Positions 19,960 to 27,136 are shown, counted from the first letter of the stretch. The stretch is 64,000 bases of DNA from Mesonia ostreae (GCF_031845265.1 NZ_JAVRBG010000008.1:62001-126000); one strand, 5' to 3'. Program-made: numbers and translations. The notes: generated from the letters alone by a model not told the origin.

Positions 19960-20035
19960 ATTTTCGGAAATAAAAATGCATTTTATACGTGTTTTCCCGC
20001 ATTGCGAGTTAAAAATCTAAGTTGCATATTTGTTT
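19941..20035 (+). repeat. 95-bp intergenic direct repeat, copy A
   Basis: Almost identical to 24342-24435: one substitution and one single-base indel over about 95 non-coding nt. It contains two back-to-back promoter units (dyad 19944-19959 firing left, degenerate dyad 19986-20001 firing right). Its right end lies about 30 nt before the ATG at 20067. Confidence 0.9.
19986..20032 (+). promoter_or_regulatory. Regulon promoter 5 (101-aa gene)
   Basis: Half-conserved dyad TACGT-N6-CCGCA (19986-20001), directly followed by TTGC (20002-20005) and CATATTTG (20025-20032), so TTTG again sits 28-31 nt after the dyad. Predicted start near 20039; ATG of the downstream gene at 20067. Confidence 0.6.
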
Positions 20036-20066
20036 ATGAGTTAGAATTATTTAGCACATTAAGAAT

Positions 20067-20372
20067 ATGTTAGAAGAAGTAAAACAAGAATATTTGAGTA
20101 AATTAAAAAATAGTCTCACTAGTTTAAAGAAGAGTCCTTTTGGCTCTGGGTTAGCAGGACTGTCCAGTCTGCATAAAAATATGATGATAGTAAATAAAAA
20201 TGTTAAAGAAATAGCAGAAAAAATTAATAACCAATTTGTTAATGCTATAAATAGGGATAACATTGCTTGTAAATTTTCTGACGATGAGCGTATGACTTGT
20301 TATCAAGAGTTTAGAAAAGAATCAACACAAATAGTCTCCGATTTTAATCAAAACTTTCTTAAAAAGTTTTAA
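20067..20372 (+). CDS. 101-aa protein of unknown function
   Basis: Starts MLEEVKQEYLSKLKNS; largely helical and charged, with a short Gly/Ser-rich stretch (PFGSGLAGLSSL, residues ~24-37) and two Cys (NIACKFSDDERMTCYQEF) in the second half. No signal peptide, no known motif. It is preceded by its own regulon promoter inside the 95-bp repeat, in the same arrangement as the 24460 gene upstream of the two-component system. It converges with the acyltransferase gene, the two stops overlapping by 4 nt. A small helical protein like this could be a peptide substrate, an immunity-type protein or a regulator; nothing in the sequence decides. Confidence 0.65.
   Translation: MLEEVKQEYLSKLKNSLTSLKKSPFGSGLAGLSSLHKNMMIVNKNVKEIAEKINNQFVNAINRDNIACKFSDDERMTCYQEFRKESTQIVSDFNQNFLKKF
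20350..20370. terminator. Possible bidirectional terminator at convergent gene ends
   Basis: Inverted repeat AAAACTT / AAGTTTT with a 7-nt loop at the overlap of the convergent 101-aa and acyltransferase genes, flanked by A/T runs on both sides. The stem has only two G-C pairs... one per arm at most, so it is weak. Confidence 0.3.
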
Positions 20373-21448
20373 ATATTTATTATTATTTTTTCTTTTTTTA
20401 GACTTTTTAATAAAGGAAAATCTTTTTCAATTTTGTTATGCTTTATAATATTTAATAACTCTAGATAGACCTCTTCCGAGATAGGTATTAATTTTAACGT
20501 GTTCTTGTCCAGAATGTAAAAAATCCCTGACAATTTTCCTACACCGTAAAACCTATTATTAAATATTGAAGTACTCCCGTAGTTTCCTTTTGGTTTGTTT
20601 TGACTGAATTCTATAAAATTGTGATAGTAAAACCAGCCTTCCCACTGACCAGGGTCTTCACTTAGCCGCTTTTCTAGATTTTCGAAAATATTTATTGTAC
20701 AAGCCTTTAAATCATTTTCATCTTTTCTATTTTCTGGAAAATCAATATCTTCTTCACAAAATATTTCTACAGAATCTGTGAGTATATTCCTTTTTAGGAG
20801 AATAACACAAATTGGCACTTTTAATAAGCTTGCAATTACAGCAATTCCTTTTCTAACATACAAAGAAGATTCTAAAAAAGGAATTTTTATAATATTTTTT
20901 TGATTTTTAGTCATTCCACCAATACCCGAGTTCCCATCAGCATAAAACACTAGGCTATAACCTTCATTAATAGCTTTTAGACATTTAAAAATGACTGTCC
21001 TTTCTTCCGCATTTATAATTTCAAAATCATATGCCTTTACACCTAATTCTTTAGCAATTTTGTTGTATGATTCTATTGTAGAATCACCTTGTTTTTTAAT
21101 ATAATTGTCATCAGCAACTAATTTAAAGGGGACTGACCAAGAAATTAATAAAGAATTTAATAGTCTATAGGATGAATAATGAAATGTCACTAATATTCTC
21201 TTTTTCAGATTAAAATCTATTTTCTTAATTTGCCGTATTAAATCATAATTTCTTTCATCTCTTGACGATAATATTTGATAAAAAGCACTTTTTTTGGCAA
21301 TTTTTAGATGTTCATTAAAACTTAACTTAGGTAAAAGTGTCCCAATCGAAGCAGATATAAAATTAAAGTCGTGCAGCCACTTATCTGATTCAAATATGTT
21401 TATATTTTGTATTGAATTGTACAATTCATTTATTTCGTTATTTTTCAT
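20369..21448 (-). CDS. LPLAT-family (HtrB/LpxL-like) acyltransferase with C-terminal RRE-like region
   Basis: A 359-residue protein. TFHYSSYRLLNSLL near residue 90 corresponds to the HX4(D/E) block of lipid A-type acyltransferases, but the acidic position is Arg (HYSSYR instead of H-x-G-N-W-E). Further family signals are VFYADGNSGIGG, a Gly/Lys-rich middle block (YVRKGIAVIASLLKVPI), and DPGQWEGWFYYHNF near residue 268. The last ~65 residues (GIFYILDKNTLKLIPISEE, then helices) look like a PqqD/RRE-type peptide-recognition fold. It overlaps the arginase-family gene by 11 nt and is last in the operon S41 protease - small peptide - arginase - acyltransferase. A role in attaching a fatty acyl group to a peptide is an inference from this context; housekeeping lipid A acylation is the main alternative. 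Confidence 0.65.
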   Translation of the reverse strand: MKNNEINELYNSIQNINIFESDKWLHDFNFISASIGTLLPKLSFNEHLKIAKKSAFYQILSSRDERNYDLIRQIKKIDFNLKKRILVTFHYSSYRLLNSLLISWSVPFKLVADDNYIKKQGDSTIESYNKIAKELGVKAYDFEIINAEERTVIFKCLKAINEGYSLVFYADGNSGIGGMTKNQKNIIKIPFLESSLYVRKGIAVIASLLKVPICVILLKRNILTDSVEIFCEEDIDFPENRKDENDLKACTINIFENLEKRLSEDPGQWEGWFYYHNFIEFSQNKPKGNYGSTSIFNNRFYGVGKLSGIFYILDKNTLKLIPISEEVYLELLNIIKHNKIEKDFPLLKSLKKEKIIINI

Positions 21449-22634
21449 AAAAAAAATCTATAATTTGGATTAATAAATCTAAAAAAAAATGAGTATCTAT
21501 AACATTATCAGATTTAAGATTTACTTCGACTATATCTAAACAAATAACATCTAAATCATAAAAAATAGCTTGAAGCCCTTCAATTAAGACCTCAGGAGAA
21601 ATACCATTAGGCAATGGATCTGTTACACTTGCATAAAACCTTGGATCGAGAACATCAATATCTAATGTTATATATACCTTCTTATTCTTAACCTTAGTTA
21701 TGACTGCATTAACTTGATTCATAAAATCTTCTTTAGAATTAGTAAAATGGAAAGAATAATTTTTCATATCCTTTAAATGCAAAGAGTCGATATTCACATA
21801 ATCTCTTAACCCCAAACTGTAAACTTCATTCTCTTCATATAAAAGTTTGGCAATTACAGAACTATGACTTGGAACTAAATCATTAAAAAAGCATTCTGAA
21901 CTTAGAAAAATATCATTATGTGCGTCTATATGGATGCAAACTATATCATTAAATTTTTTTTTAGCCCCTGTAAATAATGGATAGGTAATGGAGTGATCAC
22001 CACCTATAGCAATAAACTTATTATCTTGATTTAAAATATTTTCAGAAAAATTAGATATTTTTTTAAATGATTGAGTATTAACCTCTCTCGTATTTATAAA
22101 AATATCTCCCATATCACAAACATTGCTATAATCATTTTTTCGGCTTTGTGTTTTTATTTCCTCTGAGTATTTAAATGAATGGATATTTAAATTATATTTA
22201 TTACTATAATTTCTAGCTATAGTATTATTTTTGTTTAAGTTAGATTCGCTGTCATTTCCTAATTTGTACGGTACTCCAAAGAGAGCAATTTTATTATAAA
22301 CCTCATCAATTTCCATATGTGGAAGTCCAAAGTATGTTACTTGAGGCCTTACAAAAAAAGAAGATATATTTTGGTAAGACGTGCCTTGTTCTAAAATTAT
22401 ATTCTCTTCAATGAAAACTTCTAATAATTCCTTTCTTATACTATTAATTACTTGTTTTTGAAGACCAAATAAACGGTTGTAAGGATCAGAGAATAGATTT
22501 ACTAATTCATTTGGAATAACAATAATTTTTTTTGTAAATTTATGTTCCAAATAACATTTATTAAAAACTTTCTTCACATTATAAAAAGGTGATAAATAAT
22601 AATTGTTCATATTATAAATGAAGTTCTCCTTCAT
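21438..22634 (-). CDS. Arginase/ureohydrolase-family enzyme, candidate peptide arginase
   Basis: A 398-residue protein. The metal-binding motifs of the arginase superfamily are intact: GGDHS (~residue 211), DAHND (~236) and DIDVLDP (~326), so a Mn-dependent hydrolase of guanidino groups is likely. It is about 100 residues longer than usual arginases; the N-terminal ~100 residues (KKIIVIPNELVNLF, then two helices) resemble a PqqD/RRE-like peptide-binding module. Upstream by 47 nt is a 67-residue peptide gene containing Arg-Cys pairs; downstream is an LPLAT-like acyltransferase. Peptide arginases that turn Arg into ornithine in ribosomal peptides are established (OspR type), and ornithines are acylated in selidamide-type lipopeptides, so this may be a variant of that chemistry. 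Free agmatine/arginine hydrolysis is the alternative. The gene is strikingly AT-rich. Confidence 0.75.
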   Translation of the reverse strand: MKENFIYNMNNYYLSPFYNVKKVFNKCYLEHKFTKKIIVIPNELVNLFSDPYNRLFGLQKQVINSIRKELLEVFIEENIILEQGTSYQNISSFFVRPQVTYFGLPHMEIDEVYNKIALFGVPYKLGNDSESNLNKNNTIARNYSNKYNLNIHSFKYSEEIKTQSRKNDYSNVCDMGDIFINTREVNTQSFKKISNFSENILNQDNKFIAIGGDHSITYPLFTGAKKKFNDIVCIHIDAHNDIFLSSECFFNDLVPSHSSVIAKLLYEENEVYSLGLRDYVNIDSLHLKDMKNYSFHFTNSKEDFMNQVNAVITKVKNKKVYITLDIDVLDPRFYASVTDPLPNGISPEVLIEGLQAIFYDLDVICLDIVEVNLKSDNVIDTHFFLDLLIQIIDFFYEK

Positions 22635-22681
22635 ACAATAATGAATGATGAAGAAGAACTTTTAAATTGCTAGTAATTACT

Positions 22682-22885
22682 TTATTTAGTTTCTACCCTC
22701 AGTACTGGCACTTCTAAATCAGTGTCGTTACCATTACAACGATTATTGCATCGTTTTGTCTCTTTTTCCACTTCTTCTCCATTTTCCCAATCCATTTTCA
22801 TTAAAATGTTTTGCATTTCATCAACGGAAAGACCTCCAGGAAAAGTTGGTTTTTCATACTTAAGTTCTACTTTGGTAATTTTCAT
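22682..22885 (-). CDS. 67-aa putative RiPP precursor peptide
   Basis: Start chosen at the ATG at 22885 (MKITKVELKYEKPTFPGG); an upstream ATG at 22909 would add a hydrophobic octapeptide and begins only 5 nt after the S41 stop. The first ~45 residues are an acidic, leader-like segment (SVDEMQNILMKMDWENGEEVEKE). Then comes KRCNNRCNGN, two Arg-Cys pairs spaced by four residues, followed by an acidic/hydrophobic tail with one more Arg (LEVPVLRVETK). It has no signal peptide and no known domain. Position between a protease gene and two candidate modifying enzymes, size and leader/core-like layout suggest a ribosomal peptide precursor whose Arg residues could be arginase targets. This is inference; it could also be a small helper protein. 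Confidence 0.6.
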   Translation of the reverse strand: MKITKVELKYEKPTFPGGLSVDEMQNILMKMDWENGEEVEKETKRCNNRCNGNDTDLEVPVLRVETK

Positions 22886-22913
22886 AATTAAAAGAATTAA
22901 ATTAAACAATCGA

Positions 22914-24269
22914 TTAAAAATTTTGTTTGGTTATAAGCTTTTTTACCTTTTTTAAGGTATCATCATTATCATCAATTAGTATTTCAGGTACAACGCCTTT
23001 TTGATCTATACTTTCTTTTTCTGTAGTAATGTAATTAGCATTTGGCACGAAAAGATAGAAGTCATCAATTAGCTCAACTTTCTTAGAGCTTAACATTTTA
23101 CCTGCAGTCCTTTCTCCGACTAAAAAGATATTGCTTTGTTTTTTTAAAGCGTAAACAATAGGTTCGCAGGTACTTGCTGTATTTTTATTTACTATTATAT
23201 AAATTGGCTTATCAAAAGTTACATTACCTGAAGAAACTTTAACTTCTACACATTTGTTTTTTTCAATTGCATTCATAAAAAGATTTAACCCTCCTTCAGA
23301 AAAAACAACGCAGGAATCATATTTAGTTGTTTTTGACTCATAAAATGATTTTGATAAAAAATATCCTCCACTTGTTTCTGACGTTACTAAGAATTTACTT
23401 AATTCTATAGCAGGCCCTATACTTCCTCCTGAATTATTTCTTAAGTCAATTATTAACCCCTCAGGATTATCTTTAAATATTTCTTCGAATTTTTCTTTTA
23501 TTATTTTTTTGTCATATGTAAAAGAATTAATATCTAAAATTCCAATATTATCTTCTAAATGGTATGAAACTTCATTCTCATACTCAGTAGTTTCTTCTTT
23601 ATTATTAATATCTCTCCATATTGCAATATGGGAATAAGGTAAGCTTCTTAAGTAATAAAATACTGAAAACACAAAATGTAAATCATCTATAGATTTAGTA
23701 GAGTATCTCAATAGCTTATCTTTAAAATTTAGATACTTTGATTTTTCAATAAAAACAGGGTTGAAGAAATTGTTTTCAAATGAGTAACAAAACTTCTTTA
23801 CTATTTTATTGTAATCAGAAAGTTTGGGGAGTTTGTTCTCTGATAATTTTTTGCCTCGTATTGTTCCTTTCTTAACCCCCTTGTTCGTCGTAACCCCGCC
23901 TTCAATTGAATTCTTGTCTAATTTTCCTGTGAAATAATAATTTCCTAAAGGTGAATAAAAAGCTGTTTTAAAGTCACCATTATCCTTATAACTGCCATCC
24001 AAAAAAATTAATCTGTTATTCTTAATTCCAGAAAACCAGTTAATTTTAAGTCGGGATAAAAAATTGAAATTTTCTTTATATTTATTTTTTATGGATCCTC
24101 CATCAATCTTCCCATTATCATAGGTGTTTATTTCTAAATAGAATCTAATATCACCTATATCATCAGATTCAAAAACAATAAGATAAATATCTGTATTTTC
24201 TAATGTTGAGGGTTGCCCTTTACAAGATAGAGTAAGCATTAAAATAAAAGTTGTGATTAATATTTTCAT
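22914..24269 (-). CDS. S41-family (C-terminal processing/tail-specific-like) serine protease lipoprotein
   Basis: A 451-residue protein with a lipoprotein signal (MKILITTFILMLTLSCKGQ; lipobox LTLSC). The C-terminal half has the S41 signatures: LIIDLRNNSGGSIGPAI (~residue 276), NKNTASTCEPIVYAL with the catalytic Ser in TAS (~363), and GERTAGK with the catalytic Lys (~388). The usual PDZ domain is not obvious; the N-terminal ~150 residues are a beta-rich region resembling those of Bacteroidota S41 lipoproteins. It is the first gene of the peptide-cassette operon, with the regulon promoter 24314-24360 about 40 nt upstream. It may trim the cassette's product outside the cytoplasm, or be an unrelated envelope protease recruited to the regulon. 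Confidence 0.8.
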   Translation of the reverse strand: MKILITTFILMLTLSCKGQPSTLENTDIYLIVFESDDIGDIRFYLEINTYDNGKIDGGSIKNKYKENFNFLSRLKINWFSGIKNNRLIFLDGSYKDNGDFKTAFYSPLGNYYFTGKLDKNSIEGGVTTNKGVKKGTIRGKKLSENKLPKLSDYNKIVKKFCYSFENNFFNPVFIEKSKYLNFKDKLLRYSTKSIDDLHFVFSVFYYLRSLPYSHIAIWRDINNKEETTEYENEVSYHLEDNIGILDINSFTYDKKIIKEKFEEIFKDNPEGLIIDLRNNSGGSIGPAIELSKFLVTSETSGGYFLSKSFYESKTTKYDSCVVFSEGGLNLFMNAIEKNKCVEVKVSSGNVTFDKPIYIIVNKNTASTCEPIVYALKKQSNIFLVGERTAGKMLSSKKVELIDDFYLFVPNANYITTEKESIDQKGVVPEILIDDNDDTLKKVKKLITKQNF

Positions 24270-24313
24270 AATTAAAAAAATAAATTTTCCCCTCTTTTTG
24301 GAAATACAATGTT

Positions 24314-24360
24314 CAAATTTAGATTAAACATGACTTGTAAACAATACGTGTTTTTACGTA
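24314..24360 (-). promoter_or_regulatory. Regulon promoter 6 (protease/peptide/arginase/acyltransferase operon)
   Basis: Perfect dyad TACGT-N6-ACGTA at 24345-24360; minus strand continues TTGT (-33-like) and a perfect TAAATTTG -7 box (24321-24314), TTTG at nt 28-31 after the dyad. Predicted start near 24307, 38 nt before the ATG at 24269. Confidence 0.75.
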
Positions 24361-24435
24361 ATTTTCGGAAATAAAATGCATTTTATACGTGTTTTCCCGC
24401 ATTGCGAGTTAAAAATCTAAGTTGCATATTTGTTT
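24342..24435 (+). repeat. 95-bp intergenic direct repeat, copy B
   Basis: Near-identical partner of 19941-20035 (one substitution, one indel). Carries the leftward promoter 24314-24360 in part and the rightward promoter 24386-24432; ends 25 nt before the ATG at 24460. The identity stops abruptly at both ends, indicating a recent copy of a promoter module. Confidence 0.9.
24386..24432 (+). promoter_or_regulatory. Regulon promoter 7 (two-component system operon)
   Basis: Degenerate dyad TACGT-N6-CCGCA (24386-24401), TTGC directly after (24402-24405), CATATTTG at 24425-24432 with TTTG 28-31 nt after the dyad. It implies autoregulation of the downstream kinase/regulator operon. Confidence 0.6.
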
Positions 24436-24459
24436 TTTAACTACTTAAATACTAAAGTT

Positions 24460-24786
24460 ATGACATTAGACAACAACACAGGAACGGTAATTTCATTGGA
24501 AGAGGCAAAAGGGTACACCCACGCATTTCAAGAAGACAAGCCGGATGCTATCAAATCATTTTATGTAGGAGCAAAAAAGCTTCAACGCATTTTAGAACAA
24601 GAAGACTGTATGGGGGTTCGTATATACAATGGCCGCACAACTGATACAGATTATAGAAATAAAGCCAACTTGGTACTTGTTGGAGTTAACAAAAAAGGAG
24701 AAGATATGACCGATGGAATAATTTTGGAAGATTTAGCACCTTGCCCTCATTTTTGTCCTCAATCCAGTCCTTTGATAAAATTATAA
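24460..24786 (+). CDS. 108-aa protein with C-terminal CPHFC motif
   Basis: Start taken at the ATG at 24460 (MTLDNNTGTVISLEEAKGYTHAF), consistent with a ~20-nt leader from the promoter; an ATG at 24430 lies within the -7 region and is unlikely. The protein has the pattern of small hypothetical proteins that are widespread in Flavobacteria: an N-terminal helix (ISLEEAKGYTHAFQE), a central alpha/beta part (DCMGVRIYNG, ANLVLVGVNKKG) and a terminal Cys pair (LAPCPHFCPQ). No signal peptide. It is the first gene of an operon with a membrane protein, a histidine kinase and a response regulator. It may be a ligand-sensing or signalling partner of that system, but the function is unknown. Confidence 0.75.
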   Translation: MTLDNNTGTVISLEEAKGYTHAFQEDKPDAIKSFYVGAKKLQRILEQEDCMGVRIYNGRTTDTDYRNKANLVLVGVNKKGEDMTDGIILEDLAPCPHFCPQSSPLIKL

Positions 24787-24789
24787 ATT

Positions 24790-25425
24790 TTGTATAATAT
24801 CCTTTTTTATATGGCTCTTTTTATAGGGGTTGTACCTTTTTTGGTATTGACCTATAAAAACAAGGTCTTTGACTTTAAGCAGCCGATAGTTCCTTTTATA
24901 TGGGTAACCGCTATCGCTACGCTATATGAATTTATTGGAACCGTATTATTACAAATCAATACAGCATATTGGTTTCAGTTCTACTCTTTATTGGAGCTCG
25001 GATCTCTATATTATTTCTTTTACAAGTTGATAAAGCCGCAATATAAAAGGTGGTATCAGATATTTTTAATATTGTTTATCCTTGTTTACATTTTCTCATT
25101 CTTTTATTGGGGCGAGTATAATGCACTTGTGTCTAAAACCATAAATAAAACCCTAATGACCTTATTTGTATTTCTTTCTTCTTTTTTATGGATCAAAAAA
25201 TTATTTGAGAAAATGCATATCCCCATTTTGTGGAAAAATGCTGAATTTTATTTTATTTCCGGACTTATTATCTATTATTCTGGTACATTCTTATTATTTT
25301 TATTGAGTGATTTTATCTTTAACAGCAATCTTTATTTTTACGATTATTGGCTAATCAATGTATTGGCTACATTAATTTTACGGCTATTTTTGATTATCGG
25401 AGTATGGAATATGAATCGGGACTGA
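24790..25425 (+). CDS. Integral membrane protein (about six TM segments) linked to a two-component system
   Basis: About 211 residues if translation begins at the TTG at 24790, or 204 from the ATG at 24811; the TTG start completes the first hydrophobic helix and sits just after the upstream stop. Hydrophobic segments recur throughout (NILFYMALFIGVVPFLVL; VTAIATLYEFIGTVLL; FLILFILVYIFSFFYW; FYFISGLIIYYSGTFLLFLL; VLATLILRLFLIIGVW). No enzymatic motif. The 3' end overlaps the kinase start by 22 nt. The kinase itself has only one clear TM helix, so this protein is a good candidate for its membrane sensor partner. Function inferred from position only. Confidence 0.75.
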   Translation: MYNILFYMALFIGVVPFLVLTYKNKVFDFKQPIVPFIWVTAIATLYEFIGTVLLQINTAYWFQFYSLLELGSLYYFFYKLIKPQYKRWYQIFLILFILVYIFSFFYWGEYNALVSKTINKTLMTLFVFLSSFLWIKKLFEKMHIPILWKNAEFYFISGLIIYYSGTFLLFLLSDFIFNSNLYFYDYWLINVLATLILRLFLIIGVWNMNRD

Positions 25426-26177
25426 AATTATTTTTCTGGATAGGTACTGCTATTATGGTAGGTTTGACTCTTATGGTGTTGTTACTGACAGTCATTTATC
25501 AAAAAAAGGTACATAAAATCAAACAAAAAGAAGCGGAAAACCTCCTCAGGGTATCCTTGGAGTCCGAAAAAAGAGAACGAAAACGAGTCGCTTCTGACCT
25601 GCACGATAGCGTAATGGGCGATTTGAATGCCATCCGTAATTATATGACCGTGTTGAGTAATGAAGAACAACACTCAGCCTCACCCCAGAATCCACTTCTA
25701 CAAGAAGTGGAAACCGCTCTGAGGAAGATGCAGGAAAACATCCAAGAGATAAGCTATAATTTGATGCCTCCTCTATTGGAAAGTTCCGGACTAACCTCCA
25801 CTTTAGAAAATTATTTTGATAGGATAAAAAAGTGGAATAAGTTAAATATAACCGCTAAGTATCAGTCTAATGATATTGCTATCCCTTCTTCCATAGCTTA
25901 TGAATTATACCGCATTGTACAAGAGTTAACGACCAATATGCTCAAATATGGAAAGATTAGGAATATTACTTTTTCTATAGAAAAAGATGAGAATATTCTT
26001 ACTATTACCGTTATTGACGATGGCGTTCCGTTTGATTTCTATAAAAACTTAAAGAACTCTTCCGGGATGGGGTTAAAAAATATTATGTCACGGTTAAAAC
26101 AAGTGGAAGCAAGCTTGGTACAAGTGTCGGTTGACAAAGGAAACAAAATAGTAATCTCTTTAAAAAATACCCTATAA
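25404..26177 (+). CDS. Sensor histidine kinase (HisKA_3/LiaS-NarX type)
   Basis: About 257 residues from the ATG at 25404 (MEYESGLKLFFWIGTAIMVG); the frame is open further upstream but that part lies inside the previous gene. A single TM helix (residues ~8-30) is followed by a short coiled-coil and the HisKA_3 dimerisation box ERKRVASDLHDSVMGDLNAI with phospho-accepting His. ATPase motifs are present: N box QELTTNMLKYG, G1-like DDGVPFDF, G2 GMGLKNIMSRL. No extracellular sensor domain, so it is of the intramembrane-sensing type or depends on the preceding membrane protein. Its stop overlaps the regulator's ATG by one base; they are certainly a cognate pair. Confidence 0.9.
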   Translation: MEYESGLKLFFWIGTAIMVGLTLMVLLLTVIYQKKVHKIKQKEAENLLRVSLESEKRERKRVASDLHDSVMGDLNAIRNYMTVLSNEEQHSASPQNPLLQEVETALRKMQENIQEISYNLMPPLLESSGLTSTLENYFDRIKKWNKLNITAKYQSNDIAIPSSIAYELYRIVQELTTNMLKYGKIRNITFSIEKDENILTITVIDDGVPFDFYKNLKNSSGMGLKNIMSRLKQVEASLVQVSVDKGNKIVISLKNTL

Positions 26178-26818
26178 TGTTACGGATAGCCCTTAGCGAC
26201 GATCATCAACTTTTTAGAAAGAGCCTTGTTCTTCTAGTGAACAGTTTTGAAGGTATGCAAGTAGTACTGGAAGCCGCAGACGGGAAAGAACTTTTGGAAA
26301 AATTAAAAACTACCCGGGTGGATATTCTGTTACTTGACCTGCAAATGTCTGGAATGGATGGTTTTGAAACCGCTCTTGAGATAAGCAAACACTATCCAGA
26401 AATAAAAATACTGGTACTTACCCTTTTAAATGAAAAGGACACCATAAAAAAAGTTATGAAACTGGGGGTACAAGGCTATTTTACCAAAAACACCAACCCC
26501 AACGAACTTAAAAATGCCATTTTAAAATTGAATGACCAGGGTTTTTATTTTGAGGAAAATCTGACTTCGATAGTTCAAGATATTATAGATAGCTCGGCAG
26601 CAGTAAAGAGATCACAGCCAGTAACTTTTACCGAAAGGGAAATGCAAATTGTTCATTTGATTTTGAAAGAATACAATGGTAATGAAATTGGAAAGAGACT
26701 AAACATTAGCCCTCGAACTGTAGAAAAACACAAACGAAACTTGATGGATAAAACCGGCTCAAAAAACTTTATTGGAGTGATTACCTATGCCTTACTTCAC
26801 GATTTTTTATCTATTTAA
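26177..26818 (+). CDS. NarL/FixJ-family response regulator, candidate master regulator of the 26-kb regulon
   Basis: A 213-residue regulator. Receiver domain residues ~1-125 with acidic pocket (SDDHQ), phospho-acceptor Asp in LLLDLQMSGMDG and conserved Lys in GYFTKN. The C-terminal ~65 residues are a LuxR-type helix-turn-helix (TEREMQIVHLILKEYNGNEIGKRLNISPRTVEKHK split across the usual helices). NarL-type regulators bind inverted repeats of short half-sites; the TACGT-N6-ACGTA dyads placed directly against the -33 element in seven promoters of this locus are the obvious candidates, including one ahead of this operon. The DNA target assignment is inference; the protein family is clear. Confidence 0.9.
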   Translation: MLRIALSDDHQLFRKSLVLLVNSFEGMQVVLEAADGKELLEKLKTTRVDILLLDLQMSGMDGFETALEISKHYPEIKILVLTLLNEKDTIKKVMKLGVQGYFTKNTNPNELKNAILKLNDQGFYFEENLTSIVQDIIDSSAAVKRSQPVTFTEREMQIVHLILKEYNGNEIGKRLNISPRTVEKHKRNLMDKTGSKNFIGVITYALLHDFLSI

Positions 26819-26960
26819 TGATTTTAGATCATTCAATCCTAAATAATAATTATATTTTATGTTAGTTAATATTTATCTAAATAATAGGGTTTTATAATTA
26901 CTGAAACAATAAATTTCTCTCAGCATACTTCTTTGCTTCTGACAGTTATCGGAATCGCAG

Positions 26961-27062
26961 AAAAAATTCCATATTGGGAAAAGTATTCCTTATAAAAGGA
27001 CTTAACTCCAAAGCTTTCGATTTCTATCTACACATTTGAAGTCAAGTCCGCTTTAAATACCA
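26961..27062 (+). repeat. Dispersed intergenic repeat, partial copy R1
   Basis: The 390-nt gap before the toxin-antitoxin genes contains a decayed copy of the repeat found at 33402, 34559, 40330 and 45169. Shared blocks: ATTGGGAAAAG, CTTAACTCCAAAGCTT, ATTTCTATCTACA, TTTGAAGTCAAGTCCGCTTT. It marks the left border of the toxin-antitoxin module. Confidence 0.7.
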
Positions 27063-27136
27063 TTTATATGTTAATTTTAGTTGGTTTTTAAAAAAAACAA
27101 AAACAAACAATTTCAAATAATTACCATTTTTTATAT

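Noticed and set aside
22886..22909. Upstream ATG of the 67-aa peptide
   Set aside because: It would add the hydrophobic MFNLILLI and start 5 nt from the S41 stop; the ATG at 22885 has better spacing and a leader-like N-terminus.
26819..26840. AATGATTTTAGATCATT hairpin after the response regulator as a terminator
   Set aside because: Five-bp AT-rich stem without a T run; too weak to call.
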